Below are positions 42,286 through 50,364 of a stretch of 64,000 nucleotides of DNA, piece by piece. The notes beneath the pieces were generated by a model, which did not search any database, had not been told where the DNA came from, and worked only from the letters and a program-made list of their open reading frames with translations. A program made the position numbers and the translations under genes. Origin of the DNA: Lentzea alba (lineage in GTDB: Bacteria > Actinomycetota > Actinomycetes > Mycobacteriales > Pseudonocardiaceae); contig NZ_JAAMPJ010000018.1 of NCBI RefSeq assembly GCF_011067745.1, positions 150,638-214,637 of the forward strand. The letters are read 5' to 3'. Position 1 is the first letter of the stretch. Each line of letters starts with the position of its first letter.

Positions 42286-43592
42286 GACCGCTCCCGTCGG
42301 AATCTGCGGATGTTGAACAGCATCGCCGGGGCGACCAGCAGGAACAGGATGACGGCCAAAGCACTACCCGCGCCCTGGTCACCGCCCGTGCCGAACGAGA
42401 CCTGCCACATCTGCAACGCCAGCACGTTGGCCTCGGACTGCACCGAACCCGGTGCGATGACGAACACCAGCTCGAAGATCTTCAACACGTTGATCACCAG
42501 CGTCACGAACACCACCAGCAGCACCGGGGACAGCAACGGGATCGTGACGCGGCGGAACACCTGCCACTCCGTCGCGCCGTCCACCCGCGCGGCCTCCAGC
42601 GCGTCCCGCGGGATCGCCGAGAGTCCCGCCGCGATGAACGTGATCGCGAACCCCGTCATGATCCAGATCCACGATGAGATGATCACCGGGGTGATCAGCC
42701 CCGGACCGAGCCAGGTCTGGCCGCGGAACGGCAGCTCGAAGTTCGACCGCGGCAGACGCACGGTGACCTCGCCCACAGCCAGGTCGGGGAACGTGAACCT
42801 GCCGTCGTCACCCGTGGTCGTGCGCGCCACGACCTGCCCGTCCCGCACGGCCTCCACCGCGATGCCGGGCAGCCCGCGCTCGATCACGTCGACCTTGCCC
42901 GCGTCGCCGCCGGCCGACACGTCCAGCCACACCAGGCCGCGCAGTTCCCCGTCACCCGCCTGAGGGGTGGACGCCGGAAGTGCCTGCGCGGGCACCTGCT
43001 GGGGGTTGAACCCGATGAGCGGCAACATGACCGTGTCGCCCGCCCGCACCGGCTTGTTCGCGGCGAAACCCGCTTCCGTCGCGGTGTAACCCTCACGCGG
43101 CCGCGCGCCGGGATACTGCGAGGAAGGGCTGAACATGTCGTGCACGCCGACCAGGACCGCGTTCACCACGCCCTGGTTCGGCGCCTCCTCGTAGACGAGC
43201 CGGAAGATGATGCCCGAGGCGAACAGCGAGATCGCCATCGGCATGAACAGCACCAGCCGGAACGCCGTCGCCCACCTGATGCGCTCGGTGAGCACGGCGA
43301 AGATCAGGCCGAGCCCGGTGACGGCCGCGGGGGCGACCACCACCCAGATCACGTTGTTGCGGAACGCGGTCAGCGTCCGCGGGTCGGTGAAGGTGTCGAC
43401 GTAGTTGCGCACGCCGACGAACTCGTCACCAGTGGCGTCGAAGAAGCTTCGGATCAGCGAGAACACCAACGGGTACAGCACGAGCGCCGCGAGGACGAGC
43501 AGCGCGGGCAGCAGGAACGGGATCGCCTGCCGGGGCGAGCGCCCCGGCGCGGCGTCCACGCTCGTGCTGAGCCCCCATTTTTTGGGTGTCAT
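42282..43592 (-). CDS. Sugar ABC permease, MalF type, with large periplasmic insertion
   Basis: 436 residues. The MalF pattern is present: first helix FLLPALLVLAALVLYPLVFS, EAA loop LEAARVDGATEWQVFRRVTI, last helices to the C-terminus. Between the early helices and the EAA half lies an extra stretch of about 160 residues (about 165-320) without hydrophobic helices. It holds a compact beta-domain (GIAVEAVRDGQVVARTTTGD, DGRFTFPDLAVGEVTV), a carboxypeptidase-regulatory/Cna-B-like pattern. This would sit outside the membrane and contact the binding protein or cell wall. ATG 43592 overlaps the binding-protein stop by ATGA. Related MalF of enteric bacteria also has a periplasmic P2 loop, but the motif here differs. 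Confidence 0.82.
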   Translation of the reverse strand: MTPKKWGLSTSVDAAPGRSPRQAIPFLLPALLVLAALVLYPLVFSLIRSFFDATGDEFVGVRNYVDTFTDPRTLTAFRNNVIWVVVAPAAVTGLGLIFAVLTERIRWATAFRLVLFMPMAISLFASGIIFRLVYEEAPNQGVVNAVLVGVHDMFSPSSQYPGARPREGYTATEAGFAANKPVRAGDTVMLPLIGFNPQQVPAQALPASTPQAGDGELRGLVWLDVSAGGDAGKVDVIERGLPGIAVEAVRDGQVVARTTTGDDGRFTFPDLAVGEVTVRLPRSNFELPFRGQTWLGPGLITPVIISSWIWIMTGFAITFIAAGLSAIPRDALEAARVDGATEWQVFRRVTIPLLSPVLLVVFVTLVINVLKIFELVFVIAPGSVQSEANVLALQMWQVSFGTGGDQGAGSALAVILFLLVAPAMLFNIRRFRRERS

Positions 43593-44878
43593 TTGCCGTA
43601 CGCCTTGGCCGCATTGGCTTCCAGGCGCTGCATGATCGGGTCGACGTTCTTCGGGTCGGCCAGGAAGTCCTGCAGGTCCTTCCACTCCCCCGCGCCCTTC
43701 GTGCCGCCGAACGCGGCCGGAGCGAGGTCGGACATGTCGAACCGGACGTTGTCGCCCGCGTCGACGATCCGCTTGGCGAGGTCCTGGGTCACGTCGTCGG
43801 GGTAGGACGACTCCGGGATGTCCTTGTTGGGCGAGAGGAAGCCGCCGAGCTCCGCCCAGATCTTGCCGGAGTCCGGCGAGGCGAGGAACTTCATCAGCTC
43901 GGTGGTCGCCTTGTCGTCCTTGAACTGCACGGCCATGTCACCGCCGGCGACGACCGCGTCCTTGCTGCCCGCGACCGACGGGAACGGGAAGAACTTCGCG
44001 TCCTGACCGACCTTCGCCTTGGTGTTCGTGGTGATCACGCTCGCCACGAAGTCCGCCTCGAAGACCATCGCGGCACTCGACTGCTCACCGAAGACGTTGA
44101 TCACGGACTTCGGGAACTCGGTCTGCAGCGCGCCACCGGCGATCAGCGTCGGGTCACCCCACAGCTTCGCCAGTTCCTCCAACGCCTTGCGGACCGTCGG
44201 ATCGGTCCACGGGATCTCGTGCTTCGCGAGCTTGTCGTAGTTCTCCGGCCCCGCGGTGCGCAGGTAGACGTTCTCGAACCAGTCCGTGAGCGTCCAGCCG
44301 TCCGCACCGCCGACCGACACCGCGGCCAGACCGGTCTCGGAGATCGCCTTGCTGGTCTTGATCAGGTCGTCCCACGTCGCCGGCGGCGTCGCGCCGACCT
44401 GCTGGAAAGCCTTCTCGCTGTACCAGAACGCCGACTTGTTGGCGGTCTTGAAGGTGAAGCCGTAGAGCTTGCCGTCGACGCTCGCGAACTGCTTCCACAC
44501 CGCCGCGTTGTGGTCGGTGACGGCCTTCTCGACGTCGGCGTTCACCGGCTTCACCGCGCCCGCCTTGGCGAACTGGGCGACCAGGCCGGGTTGGGCGATC
44601 AACGCCACGTTCGGCGGTGTGCCGCCGGAGATTCTCGTCTGCAGCACGGTCGGAAGCTCGTCGCCGGCGGGCGTGTACTTCACCTCTGCGCCCGTCCTGG
44701 TCTTGAACTCCTGCAACACCTTCTCGAAGTTCTTCTGCTCGTCACCGGTCCACGGACCGACGACCTCGACGGTCTGGCCCGTGAGGTTCTCCGTGGCGGA
44801 AGTCCCCCCGGCACCTCCCGTGCACGCGGCAAGTCCCGAGGTGGCGAGCGCGAGCAACGCGATCCACTGCTTCCTCAT
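43589..44878 (-). CDS. Sugar ABC substrate-binding lipoprotein
   Basis: 429 residues with signal peptide and lipobox SGLAAC, so it is a lipid-anchored extracellular receptor. The mature part is a type-I/cluster B carbohydrate-binding protein: VGPWTGDEQKNFEKVLQEF, GKLYGFTFKTANKSAFWYSE and FASPDSGKIWAELGGFLSPN. It resembles alpha-glucoside (AglE-like) receptors, but this is not secure. It lies 9 nt downstream of the second ATPase gene and overlaps the MalF-type permease, so it is part of the operon. The transported sugar cannot be deduced. Confidence 0.88.
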   Translation of the reverse strand: MRKQWIALLALATSGLAACTGGAGGTSATENLTGQTVEVVGPWTGDEQKNFEKVLQEFKTRTGAEVKYTPAGDELPTVLQTRISGGTPPNVALIAQPGLVAQFAKAGAVKPVNADVEKAVTDHNAAVWKQFASVDGKLYGFTFKTANKSAFWYSEKAFQQVGATPPATWDDLIKTSKAISETGLAAVSVGGADGWTLTDWFENVYLRTAGPENYDKLAKHEIPWTDPTVRKALEELAKLWGDPTLIAGGALQTEFPKSVINVFGEQSSAAMVFEADFVASVITTNTKAKVGQDAKFFPFPSVAGSKDAVVAGGDMAVQFKDDKATTELMKFLASPDSGKIWAELGGFLSPNKDIPESSYPDDVTQDLAKRIVDAGDNVRFDMSDLAPAAFGGTKGAGEWKDLQDFLADPKNVDPIMQRLEANAAKAYGK

Positions 44879-44887
44879 TGAAGCCCC

Positions 44888-46081
44888 TCATTTCCAAATG
44901 GAAGACCCGGTGGCCGGGTCGAAGAAGTGCAGCCGGGAGGTGTCCACCCAGGCGGCGACGGGTTGTCCTTCGTAGATGCGGGTGCGGGGACTGAACCGCC
45001 CGACCAGGACGGTGCCCTTGCCGGAGGTCTTGGGCAGGTCGTCGGTGCCGGCGTCACGCGCCAGCTCACGGGTGTCGTCGGTGACGACGGGCGGGACGTC
45101 GACAGGGAAGTGCACGAGGACGTCCGACCCCATGGCCTCCACCAGGTCCGCGACGGAGTGAAGGATCTCGCCCTCGCGGGCGTCGGCGAGCGCGGTGTCC
45201 TCCATGTCCTCCGGCCGGATGCCGACCACGACGTCGCGGCCGACGTACTCCCGCAGCGCAGGCCGTTGCCGCAACACGGATTCCGGCAGCAGCAGGGCGT
45301 CGGAGTTGAGCGAGACCCAGAAGCGGCCGTCGTTCTCGTCGAGCCGCGCGGACACGAGGTTCATGCCCGGCGAGCCGATGAAACCGGCGACGAACAGGTT
45401 CACCGGCCGGTCGTAGAGCTCCTGCGGCGGCCCGACCTGTTGCAGCACGCCGCGTCGCATGACGGCGACGCGATCGCCCAAAGTCATGGCCTCGGTCTGG
45501 TCGTGCGTGACGTACACGGTCGTCACGCCGATCTCGCGCTGGATCCGGGCGATCTGCGCCCGCATCTGCACCCGCAGCTTGGCGTCCAGATTGGACAGCG
45601 GCTCGTCCATCAGGAACGCCTGGGGTGCCCGCACGATCGCCCGGCCCATCGCGACGCGCTGCCGTTGCCCGCCCGAGAGGTTGCGGGGCTTGCGGTCGAG
45701 ATGCTCGGTCAGTTCGAGCACCTCGGCCACCTCGCGGACCCGGTGGTCGATCTCGGTCTTGGCGAGCTTGCGCAACGTGAGCCCGAAAGCGATGTTGTCG
45801 TACACGTTCAGGTGCGGGTAGAGCGCGTACGACTGGAACACCATCGCCACGTCGCGGTCACGCGACGGCACGTCGTTGACGACCTGCTCGCCGATGCGGA
45901 TGGTGCCCTCGGTGATCTGCTCCAGCCCGGCGATCATCCGCAGCGCCGTCGTCTTGCCGCAACCCGACGGGCCGACGAGCACCAGGAACTCACCGTCGCG
46001 GATCTCCAGGTTGAGGTCGGTGACCGCACGGGTGCCGTCACCGTAGGCCTTGCCCAGACCCGCCAGAACGACTTCTGCCAC
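44888..46081 (-). CDS. Sugar ABC transporter ATPase (second, MsmK/UgpC-like)
   Basis: 397 residues. Complete motif set: LVGPSGCGKTTALRMIAGLE, VFQSYALYPHLNVYDNIAFG, LSGGQRQRVAMGRAIV, LMDEPLSNLDAK and YVTHDQTEAMTLGDR. A longer C-terminal OB domain than the other ATPase follows (about 235-397), with VVGIRPEDMEDTALAD, ending SRLHFFDPATGSSIW. It is the promoter-proximal gene of the operon. In actinobacteria a MsmK-like ATPase often serves several importers, so it may energise other systems, such as the CebEFG-like transporter at 56.7-59.7 kb that has no ATPase of its own (inference). Its start lies 47 nt from the tandem repeats that may bind the adjacent response regulator. Confidence 0.9.
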   Translation of the reverse strand: MAEVVLAGLGKAYGDGTRAVTDLNLEIRDGEFLVLVGPSGCGKTTALRMIAGLEQITEGTIRIGEQVVNDVPSRDRDVAMVFQSYALYPHLNVYDNIAFGLTLRKLAKTEIDHRVREVAEVLELTEHLDRKPRNLSGGQRQRVAMGRAIVRAPQAFLMDEPLSNLDAKLRVQMRAQIARIQREIGVTTVYVTHDQTEAMTLGDRVAVMRRGVLQQVGPPQELYDRPVNLFVAGFIGSPGMNLVSARLDENDGRFWVSLNSDALLLPESVLRQRPALREYVGRDVVVGIRPEDMEDTALADAREGEILHSVADLVEAMGSDVLVHFPVDVPPVVTDDTRELARDAGTDDLPKTSGKGTVLVGRFSPRTRIYEGQPVAAWVDTSRLHFFDPATGSSIWK

Positions 46082-46128
46082 GCCAACTCCCTGGTTCGGT
46101 GTGATTGCAGACCGTAGGCCCGCGCGCC

Positions 46129-46145
46129 CTAAGGGAGATTTAAGG
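46129..46145. promoter_or_regulatory. Tandem repeats typical of an OmpR-type regulator site
   Basis: CTAAGG-gagat-TTAAGG (46129-46134 and 46140-46145): two near-identical hexamers exactly 11 nt apart, one helical turn, as bound by OmpR/PhoP-type response regulators. They lie in the divergent region between the ABC operon and the response regulator gene, so either could be controlled by them. The first is part of a CCCTaAGGG palindrome. Confidence 0.45.
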
Positions 46146-46214
46146 ACGAAACACGATCTCGATAAGCTCGAACGACCTCTCCCAATCGGCGGGTTCGCTG
46201 CTTACGCTGCGTGT

Positions 46215-46904
46215 ATGTCGAAGGTGCTGGTGGTCGAGGACGACCCGGTGGTCCAGGCGGCGCTCGTGCACGCGCTGACCGACCTCGGGCACGTCGTGCA
46301 GGCCGTCGGCACCGCCGTCGCGGCGTTGCGGGAAGCGGGCACGAACGAGCTCGACCTGGTGATTCTCGACCTCGGACTGCCTGATCTGGACGGTGTCGCG
46401 GCCCTGCGGATGCTGCGCGGGGTGAGCAACGTGCCGGTCATCGTGGCCACCGCCCGCGGGGCCGAGAACTCGGTCGTGAGCACGTTGAACGCCGGGGCCG
46501 ACGACTACATCGTGAAGCCGTTCTCGTCCGAACACCTGGCGGCGCGCATCAACGCCCTGCTACGGCGAACGGGTGGTTCTGCCGGAGTTTCCACATCGGA
46601 CGTCATGGTGCTGGGCGAGTTGTCGGTCGATCTCGGTCAGCGGATCGCGACGCTCGGTGACTGCGCGCTCTCGTTGAGCAGGCGGGAGTTCGACCTGCTG
46701 GCCTACCTGGCGGCACGACCGGGACGCGTGATCTCCCGGCGGGAGATCATCCAGGCCGTGTGGGGGCACCCGTACGTCGGTGACGACAAGACGATCGACG
46801 TGCACGCGTCCTGGTTGCGGCGCAAACTCGGTGAGACGGCGGCGCATCCCCGTTACCTGCACACCGTGCGGGGCGTGGGGTTCAAGCTGGCGGCGCCCGA
46901 ATGA
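46215..46904 (+). CDS. OmpR/PhoB-type response regulator
   Basis: 229 residues. The receiver domain (1-120) has VLVVEDDPVVQ, the phospho-acceptor Asp52 in VILDLGLPDLDG and the Lys of IVKPFSSEHL. A winged helix (130-229) follows with SLSRREFDLLAYLAARPGRV and TIDVHASWLRRKLGE. ATG 46215 lies 5 nt after a -10-like TACGCT, so it is likely leaderless. It overlaps the sensor kinase gene by ATGA and is divergent from the sugar importer; tandem repeats between them suggest it controls one or both. Confidence 0.92.
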   Translation: MSKVLVVEDDPVVQAALVHALTDLGHVVQAVGTAVAALREAGTNELDLVILDLGLPDLDGVAALRMLRGVSNVPVIVATARGAENSVVSTLNAGADDYIVKPFSSEHLAARINALLRRTGGSAGVSTSDVMVLGELSVDLGQRIATLGDCALSLSRREFDLLAYLAARPGRVISRREIIQAVWGHPYVGDDKTIDVHASWLRRKLGETAAHPRYLHTVRGVGFKLAAPE

Positions 46905-48115
46905 GGTCGGTCATCACCCGTGCGCTGCTGCTGGCGGCAGGACTGGTGACGGTGGTTTTCCTGGCCACGGCTGGGTTTCTGCTGCGCGGACAGGCCGTTT
47001 CGGCTGCCGCGGCGGCTGATCAGCGCGATGCGGCGGTGGTAGGTGCGGTGCTCGCGGTTTCCGCGGACCCCGACGCCGTCCGGGGAACGATCGCGCGCAC
47101 GTCCGCCGGGGCCGAGGGACGACTGTCCGTGGTGCTCGCGGACGGCACCCGGCTCGGCGCCGGCGGCGGTTCCGCGATGGTGTCCGTTGGCGGAGCGGTG
47201 GTTTCGGTGGTGCCTGCCGCTGTGCCGTTTCCGTTCGGGACGGCGCTGGTGGTCGTCGGTGTCGCCGGTCTGGTGCTGGCCGGCGGGATTTTCCTGGGGC
47301 ATCGGCCTTTCACGCCGGTGATCACCGCTTTGCGAGTGCTGGCCTCGTCTTCCGGGCGGCGGGTCCGGTTGACCGGGCCCCGGGAACTGGAGGCGCTCGC
47401 CGAGTCGATCAACGAGGCCTCGACGCGGACCTCGCAGCTGGTCGCGAAGGAACGCGAGATGATCGCGGACGTCTCGCACCGGTTGCGCACCCCGCTGGCC
47501 GCCCTGCGACTGGACGCCGACGCGGTGGGCTCCGGGCCCGTCGCCGATCGGATCCGCAGCGCGGTCAGCACGCTGGGGCACGACGTCGACCGGATCATCC
47601 AGGCGCTGCAACCGGTCGAGAGCGAGGCGGCGAGCACGTGCGACGTGGCATCGGTGGTCGAGGCGCGGATGAAGTTCTGGTCGGCGCACGCGGACGACCA
47701 GGGACGGGTGTGCGAGATCGACGTCGGTGAGCCGGCCTGGGTGCCGTTGTCACCCGACGCCCTGGCGGCCGTGGTGGACGCGTTGCTGGAGAACGTCTTC
47801 CGGCACACTCCCCCGGCCGCGCCGGTCGGGGTGTCGGTGGTGCGGCACGCGGGCTGGGTGACGCTGGTGGTCGAGGACGGCGGAACGGGGGTCGCCGATC
47901 CGTCCTCGGCGCTGCACCGGGGCATCAGCGGAGGCGGATCCACCGGACTCGGCCTGGACATCGCCAGGGCCGCCGCGGTTGCCACCGGCGGGACGATCCA
48001 CCTGGAACGCGGCCGGCTGGGCGGAGCGAGGGTGCGGTTGCGGTTCGGGGAGGCCAACAGCCACCACGCGCCGGCGAGCCCGCGGGCGTGGCGACTGTGG
48101 CGCGGTCATCCCTGA
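46901..48115 (+). CDS. Sensor histidine kinase
   Basis: 404 residues. Two membrane helices (7-28 and 113-133) bracket an extracytoplasmic sensor of about 80 residues. A HAMP-like stretch, then dimerisation/phospho-acceptor DVSHRLRTPLAALRLDA (His193) and ATP-binding boxes ALLENVFRHTPP (N), VEDGGTGV (G1) and GGGSTGLGLDIARA (G2) follow. The sensor is small and Ala/Val-rich, so the stimulus cannot be read. It is cotranscribed with the response regulator and phosphorylates it in the usual way. Confidence 0.9.
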   Translation: MRSVITRALLLAAGLVTVVFLATAGFLLRGQAVSAAAAADQRDAAVVGAVLAVSADPDAVRGTIARTSAGAEGRLSVVLADGTRLGAGGGSAMVSVGGAVVSVVPAAVPFPFGTALVVVGVAGLVLAGGIFLGHRPFTPVITALRVLASSSGRRVRLTGPRELEALAESINEASTRTSQLVAKEREMIADVSHRLRTPLAALRLDADAVGSGPVADRIRSAVSTLGHDVDRIIQALQPVESEAASTCDVASVVEARMKFWSAHADDQGRVCEIDVGEPAWVPLSPDALAAVVDALLENVFRHTPPAAPVGVSVVRHAGWVTLVVEDGGTGVADPSSALHRGISGGGSTGLGLDIARAAAVATGGTIHLERGRLGGARVRLRFGEANSHHAPASPRAWRLWRGHP

Positions 48116-48133
48116 ATCGCGGTCACTCCTGGA

Positions 48134-48430
48134 TCAGACCGCGTCGACCTTGAACGGGTCGTGCTCGCTGAGCAGCTTGTCCAGCCGGGCTCTGTCCACC
48201 CGGCTGCTGATGGAGGTGTCCTCCTGCCGGTCCCTGATCACCTTGGCCAGCGTGAACGCCGAGGTGATCGAGTAGAGCATCGCGATCCCCAGGAACGCGC
48301 GCACCCATCCGTCGACGGGCAGGAACACGACTCCGAGGCTGACGGCGATCAGCGAGAGCCCGAACGAGAGGACCGCCTGCAGGTAGAAGGCAGCGGTCGT
48401 CGGGGTGTGCGAGGGCGTGGTGGAAGTCAT
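48134..48430 (-). CDS. YiaA/YiaB two-helix membrane protein
   Basis: 98 residues with two hydrophobic hairpin helices (AFYLQAVLSFGLSLIAVSLG and AFLGIAMLYSITSAFTLAKV), followed by the cytoplasmic tail KVIRDRQEDTSISSRVDRAR. This is the YiaA/YiaB-type inner-membrane module of unknown function. It lies 19 nt past the kinase stop on the opposite strand and 60 nt from the GH15 stop on its own strand. It is small but well supported by family pattern. Confidence 0.8.
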   Translation of the reverse strand: MTSTTPSHTPTTAAFYLQAVLSFGLSLIAVSLGVVFLPVDGWVRAFLGIAMLYSITSAFTLAKVIRDRQEDTSISSRVDRARLDKLLSEHDPFKVDAV

Positions 48431-48489
48431 GATCCTGAGAGTCCTGGGTCACCGCCGGGCTGTCATGAGTACGGCTACTCATGTCCTGG

Positions 48490-50175
48490 TCACAGGTCGA
48501 GCAGCCGGGCGCACCGGACGAGTCCGAGGTGGGAGTAGGCCTGCGGGTGGTTGCCCAGCGACTGTTCCGCGACCGGGTCGTACTCCTCCGGCAGCAACCC
48601 CGTCGGCCCGCACAGCGCGGCGAAGCTCTCGAACAACTCCTCGGCGTCGGCTCGGCGGCCGGCCTTCAGATAAGCCTCGATCAACCACGTCGTGCACAGG
48701 TGGAAGCCGCCCTCGTCGCCGGGCAGGCCGTCGTCGCGCAGGTACCGGTACACGGTCGGGCCGCTGCGCAGGACCTCCTCGATCGCGACGACCGTGGAGC
48801 GGAACCGTTCGTCGGCCGGATCCAGCAGCCCGGACAGGCCGACGTGCAGCGAGGCGGCATCCAGATCCGTGCCGTCGTAAGCGGTGGTGAAGGCACCGAC
48901 GTCCGGGTTCCAGCCGTGGTCGAGCACGTCCTGGGCGATGGTGTCGCGCAGCACCGGCCAGTCGGGGTCGAGCGGACGGCCGAACGCGCGAGCCAGCGCG
49001 ATGGCGCGGTCGAGGGTCTGCCAGCACATCACGCGGGAGTAGACGCGGTGGCGCGGCACGTGCCGTTCCTCCCAGATGCCGTGGTCCGCCCACGACCAGC
49101 GGCGCGTCACGGCCTGGACCATCGCGGTCACCACGTCCCAGTCGCGGTCGGCCAGGGTGCCGCGGGCCAGCGCCAGGTCGTGCACGAGGTCGGTGATCGG
49201 GCCGAAGACGTCGAGCTGGACCTGCTGGTCGGCGAGGTTGCCGACGCGGACAGGCCCGGAGCCCGCGTAACCGGGCAGGGTGGAGATCACCTGTTCCGGG
49301 CCGAGCGCGGTGCCGTGGACCGTGTAGAGCGGGTTCAGGTGTTCCGGGCCGGGGGCCGTGGCCAGCACGCGGTGCAGCCAGCCGAGGAAAGCCTCCGCCT
49401 CGCACAGAGAACCCAGTGACACCAACGCCTGCACGGTGAGGGCGGCGTCGCGCAGCCAGCAGTAGCGGTAGTCCCAGTTGCGGATGCCGCCGATCTGTTC
49501 GGGCAGCGAGGTCGTGGCTGCGGCGAGCACGGCGCCGGTGTCGCGATGGCACAGGGCGCGCAGCGTGAGAGCGGATCTTCGCACCAGCTCGCGCCGGGTC
49601 GCGGGCAGCCGCAGCGCGTCCGACCAGCCGATCCAGTCCTCTGTGGACGGTTCGGCGTCCCAGCGCAGTTCGAGCACGAGCGGTGGGATGATCACAGCGG
49701 TGGCCGTGCCATCGGCGATCTGCCAGTCCACGCCGGGGGAACACAGCTCGATCGACGTGCCCGCCACGCGCAGACCGTCGGCAGTGCGTTCGAGCCGCAC
49801 GGGAACCTGGCCGAAGTCGGGCCGTGGCGCGAACTCCACGACCGCGGGCGCCCTGCCCTCGACGACGCGTGTCAAGCTTCCGGCGAGATCGTCGGTGACT
49901 CGCAAGCTCGTCCAGCGGGTCTGCACGGTCATGGTGCCGGATGCATACCGTTGGCCGAGCGGCAGTTGGTCCTTTTGGGGCCTGATCGAGAAATGTCCTT
50001 CGCCGCCGAGCAGTTTGGCGAACAATGCGGGTGAGTCCGGCGCGGGGTGGCACAACCACGTCACGTCGGCATCCGGCGTGACCAGCGCCAGGGCCCGGCG
50101 GTCGGAGAGCAGGCTGTGCCGTTCGATCGGTACGGCCGTGCGCACCAACGGCAACTGGGTCAAGAAGTCCATCAC
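48490..50175 (-). CDS. GH15 family glycoside hydrolase (trehalase/glucoamylase-like)
   Basis: 561 residues. An N-terminal beta-sandwich (1-200) and an (alpha/alpha)6 barrel give the GH15 form. Key blocks: IRNWDYRYCWLRDAALTVQA, HGIWEERH (general acid Glu region) and LLPEEYDPVAEQSLGNHPQA (general base Glu region). There is no signal peptide, so it is cytoplasmic, like actinobacterial GH15 trehalases that split trehalose to glucose. A glucoamylase or other alpha-glucosidase is possible. It may use the sugar brought in by the ABC system at 40.2-46.1 kb. ATG 50175 is used; the next codon is also ATG. Confidence 0.85.
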   Translation of the reverse strand: MMDFLTQLPLVRTAVPIERHSLLSDRRALALVTPDADVTWLCHPAPDSPALFAKLLGGEGHFSIRPQKDQLPLGQRYASGTMTVQTRWTSLRVTDDLAGSLTRVVEGRAPAVVEFAPRPDFGQVPVRLERTADGLRVAGTSIELCSPGVDWQIADGTATAVIIPPLVLELRWDAEPSTEDWIGWSDALRLPATRRELVRRSALTLRALCHRDTGAVLAAATTSLPEQIGGIRNWDYRYCWLRDAALTVQALVSLGSLCEAEAFLGWLHRVLATAPGPEHLNPLYTVHGTALGPEQVISTLPGYAGSGPVRVGNLADQQVQLDVFGPITDLVHDLALARGTLADRDWDVVTAMVQAVTRRWSWADHGIWEERHVPRHRVYSRVMCWQTLDRAIALARAFGRPLDPDWPVLRDTIAQDVLDHGWNPDVGAFTTAYDGTDLDAASLHVGLSGLLDPADERFRSTVVAIEEVLRSGPTVYRYLRDDGLPGDEGGFHLCTTWLIEAYLKAGRRADAEELFESFAALCGPTGLLPEEYDPVAEQSLGNHPQAYSHLGLVRCARLLDL

Positions 50176-50226
50176 GAGCGGAAACGTAAGAGCACGCCAG
50201 GGCCATCGGACCTGTGTTGGTCAAGA

Positions 50227-50244
50227 CTTAGGGCCGTCCTAAAG
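50227..50244. promoter_or_regulatory. Inverted repeat upstream of GH15 gene
   Basis: CTTAGGgccgtCCTAAAG (50227-50244) with perfect TTAGG/CCTAA arms 5 bp apart, 52 nt before the GH15 start and 120 nt before the sigma-factor gene. It shares the CTAAGG core (reverse complement) with the repeats at 46129. A candidate regulator site only. Confidence 0.3.
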
Positions 50245-50364
50245 CTCTTTTATTACATCAAGTTCGTATGCGTGGATTGTTCGCGTTGAGTCATCTCGAT
50301 AGGGTCCGCGTATCAGTCCAGGTTTGACGTTAGGCGGCATCCTTTGATCGGGCAGCGTGGTCGG

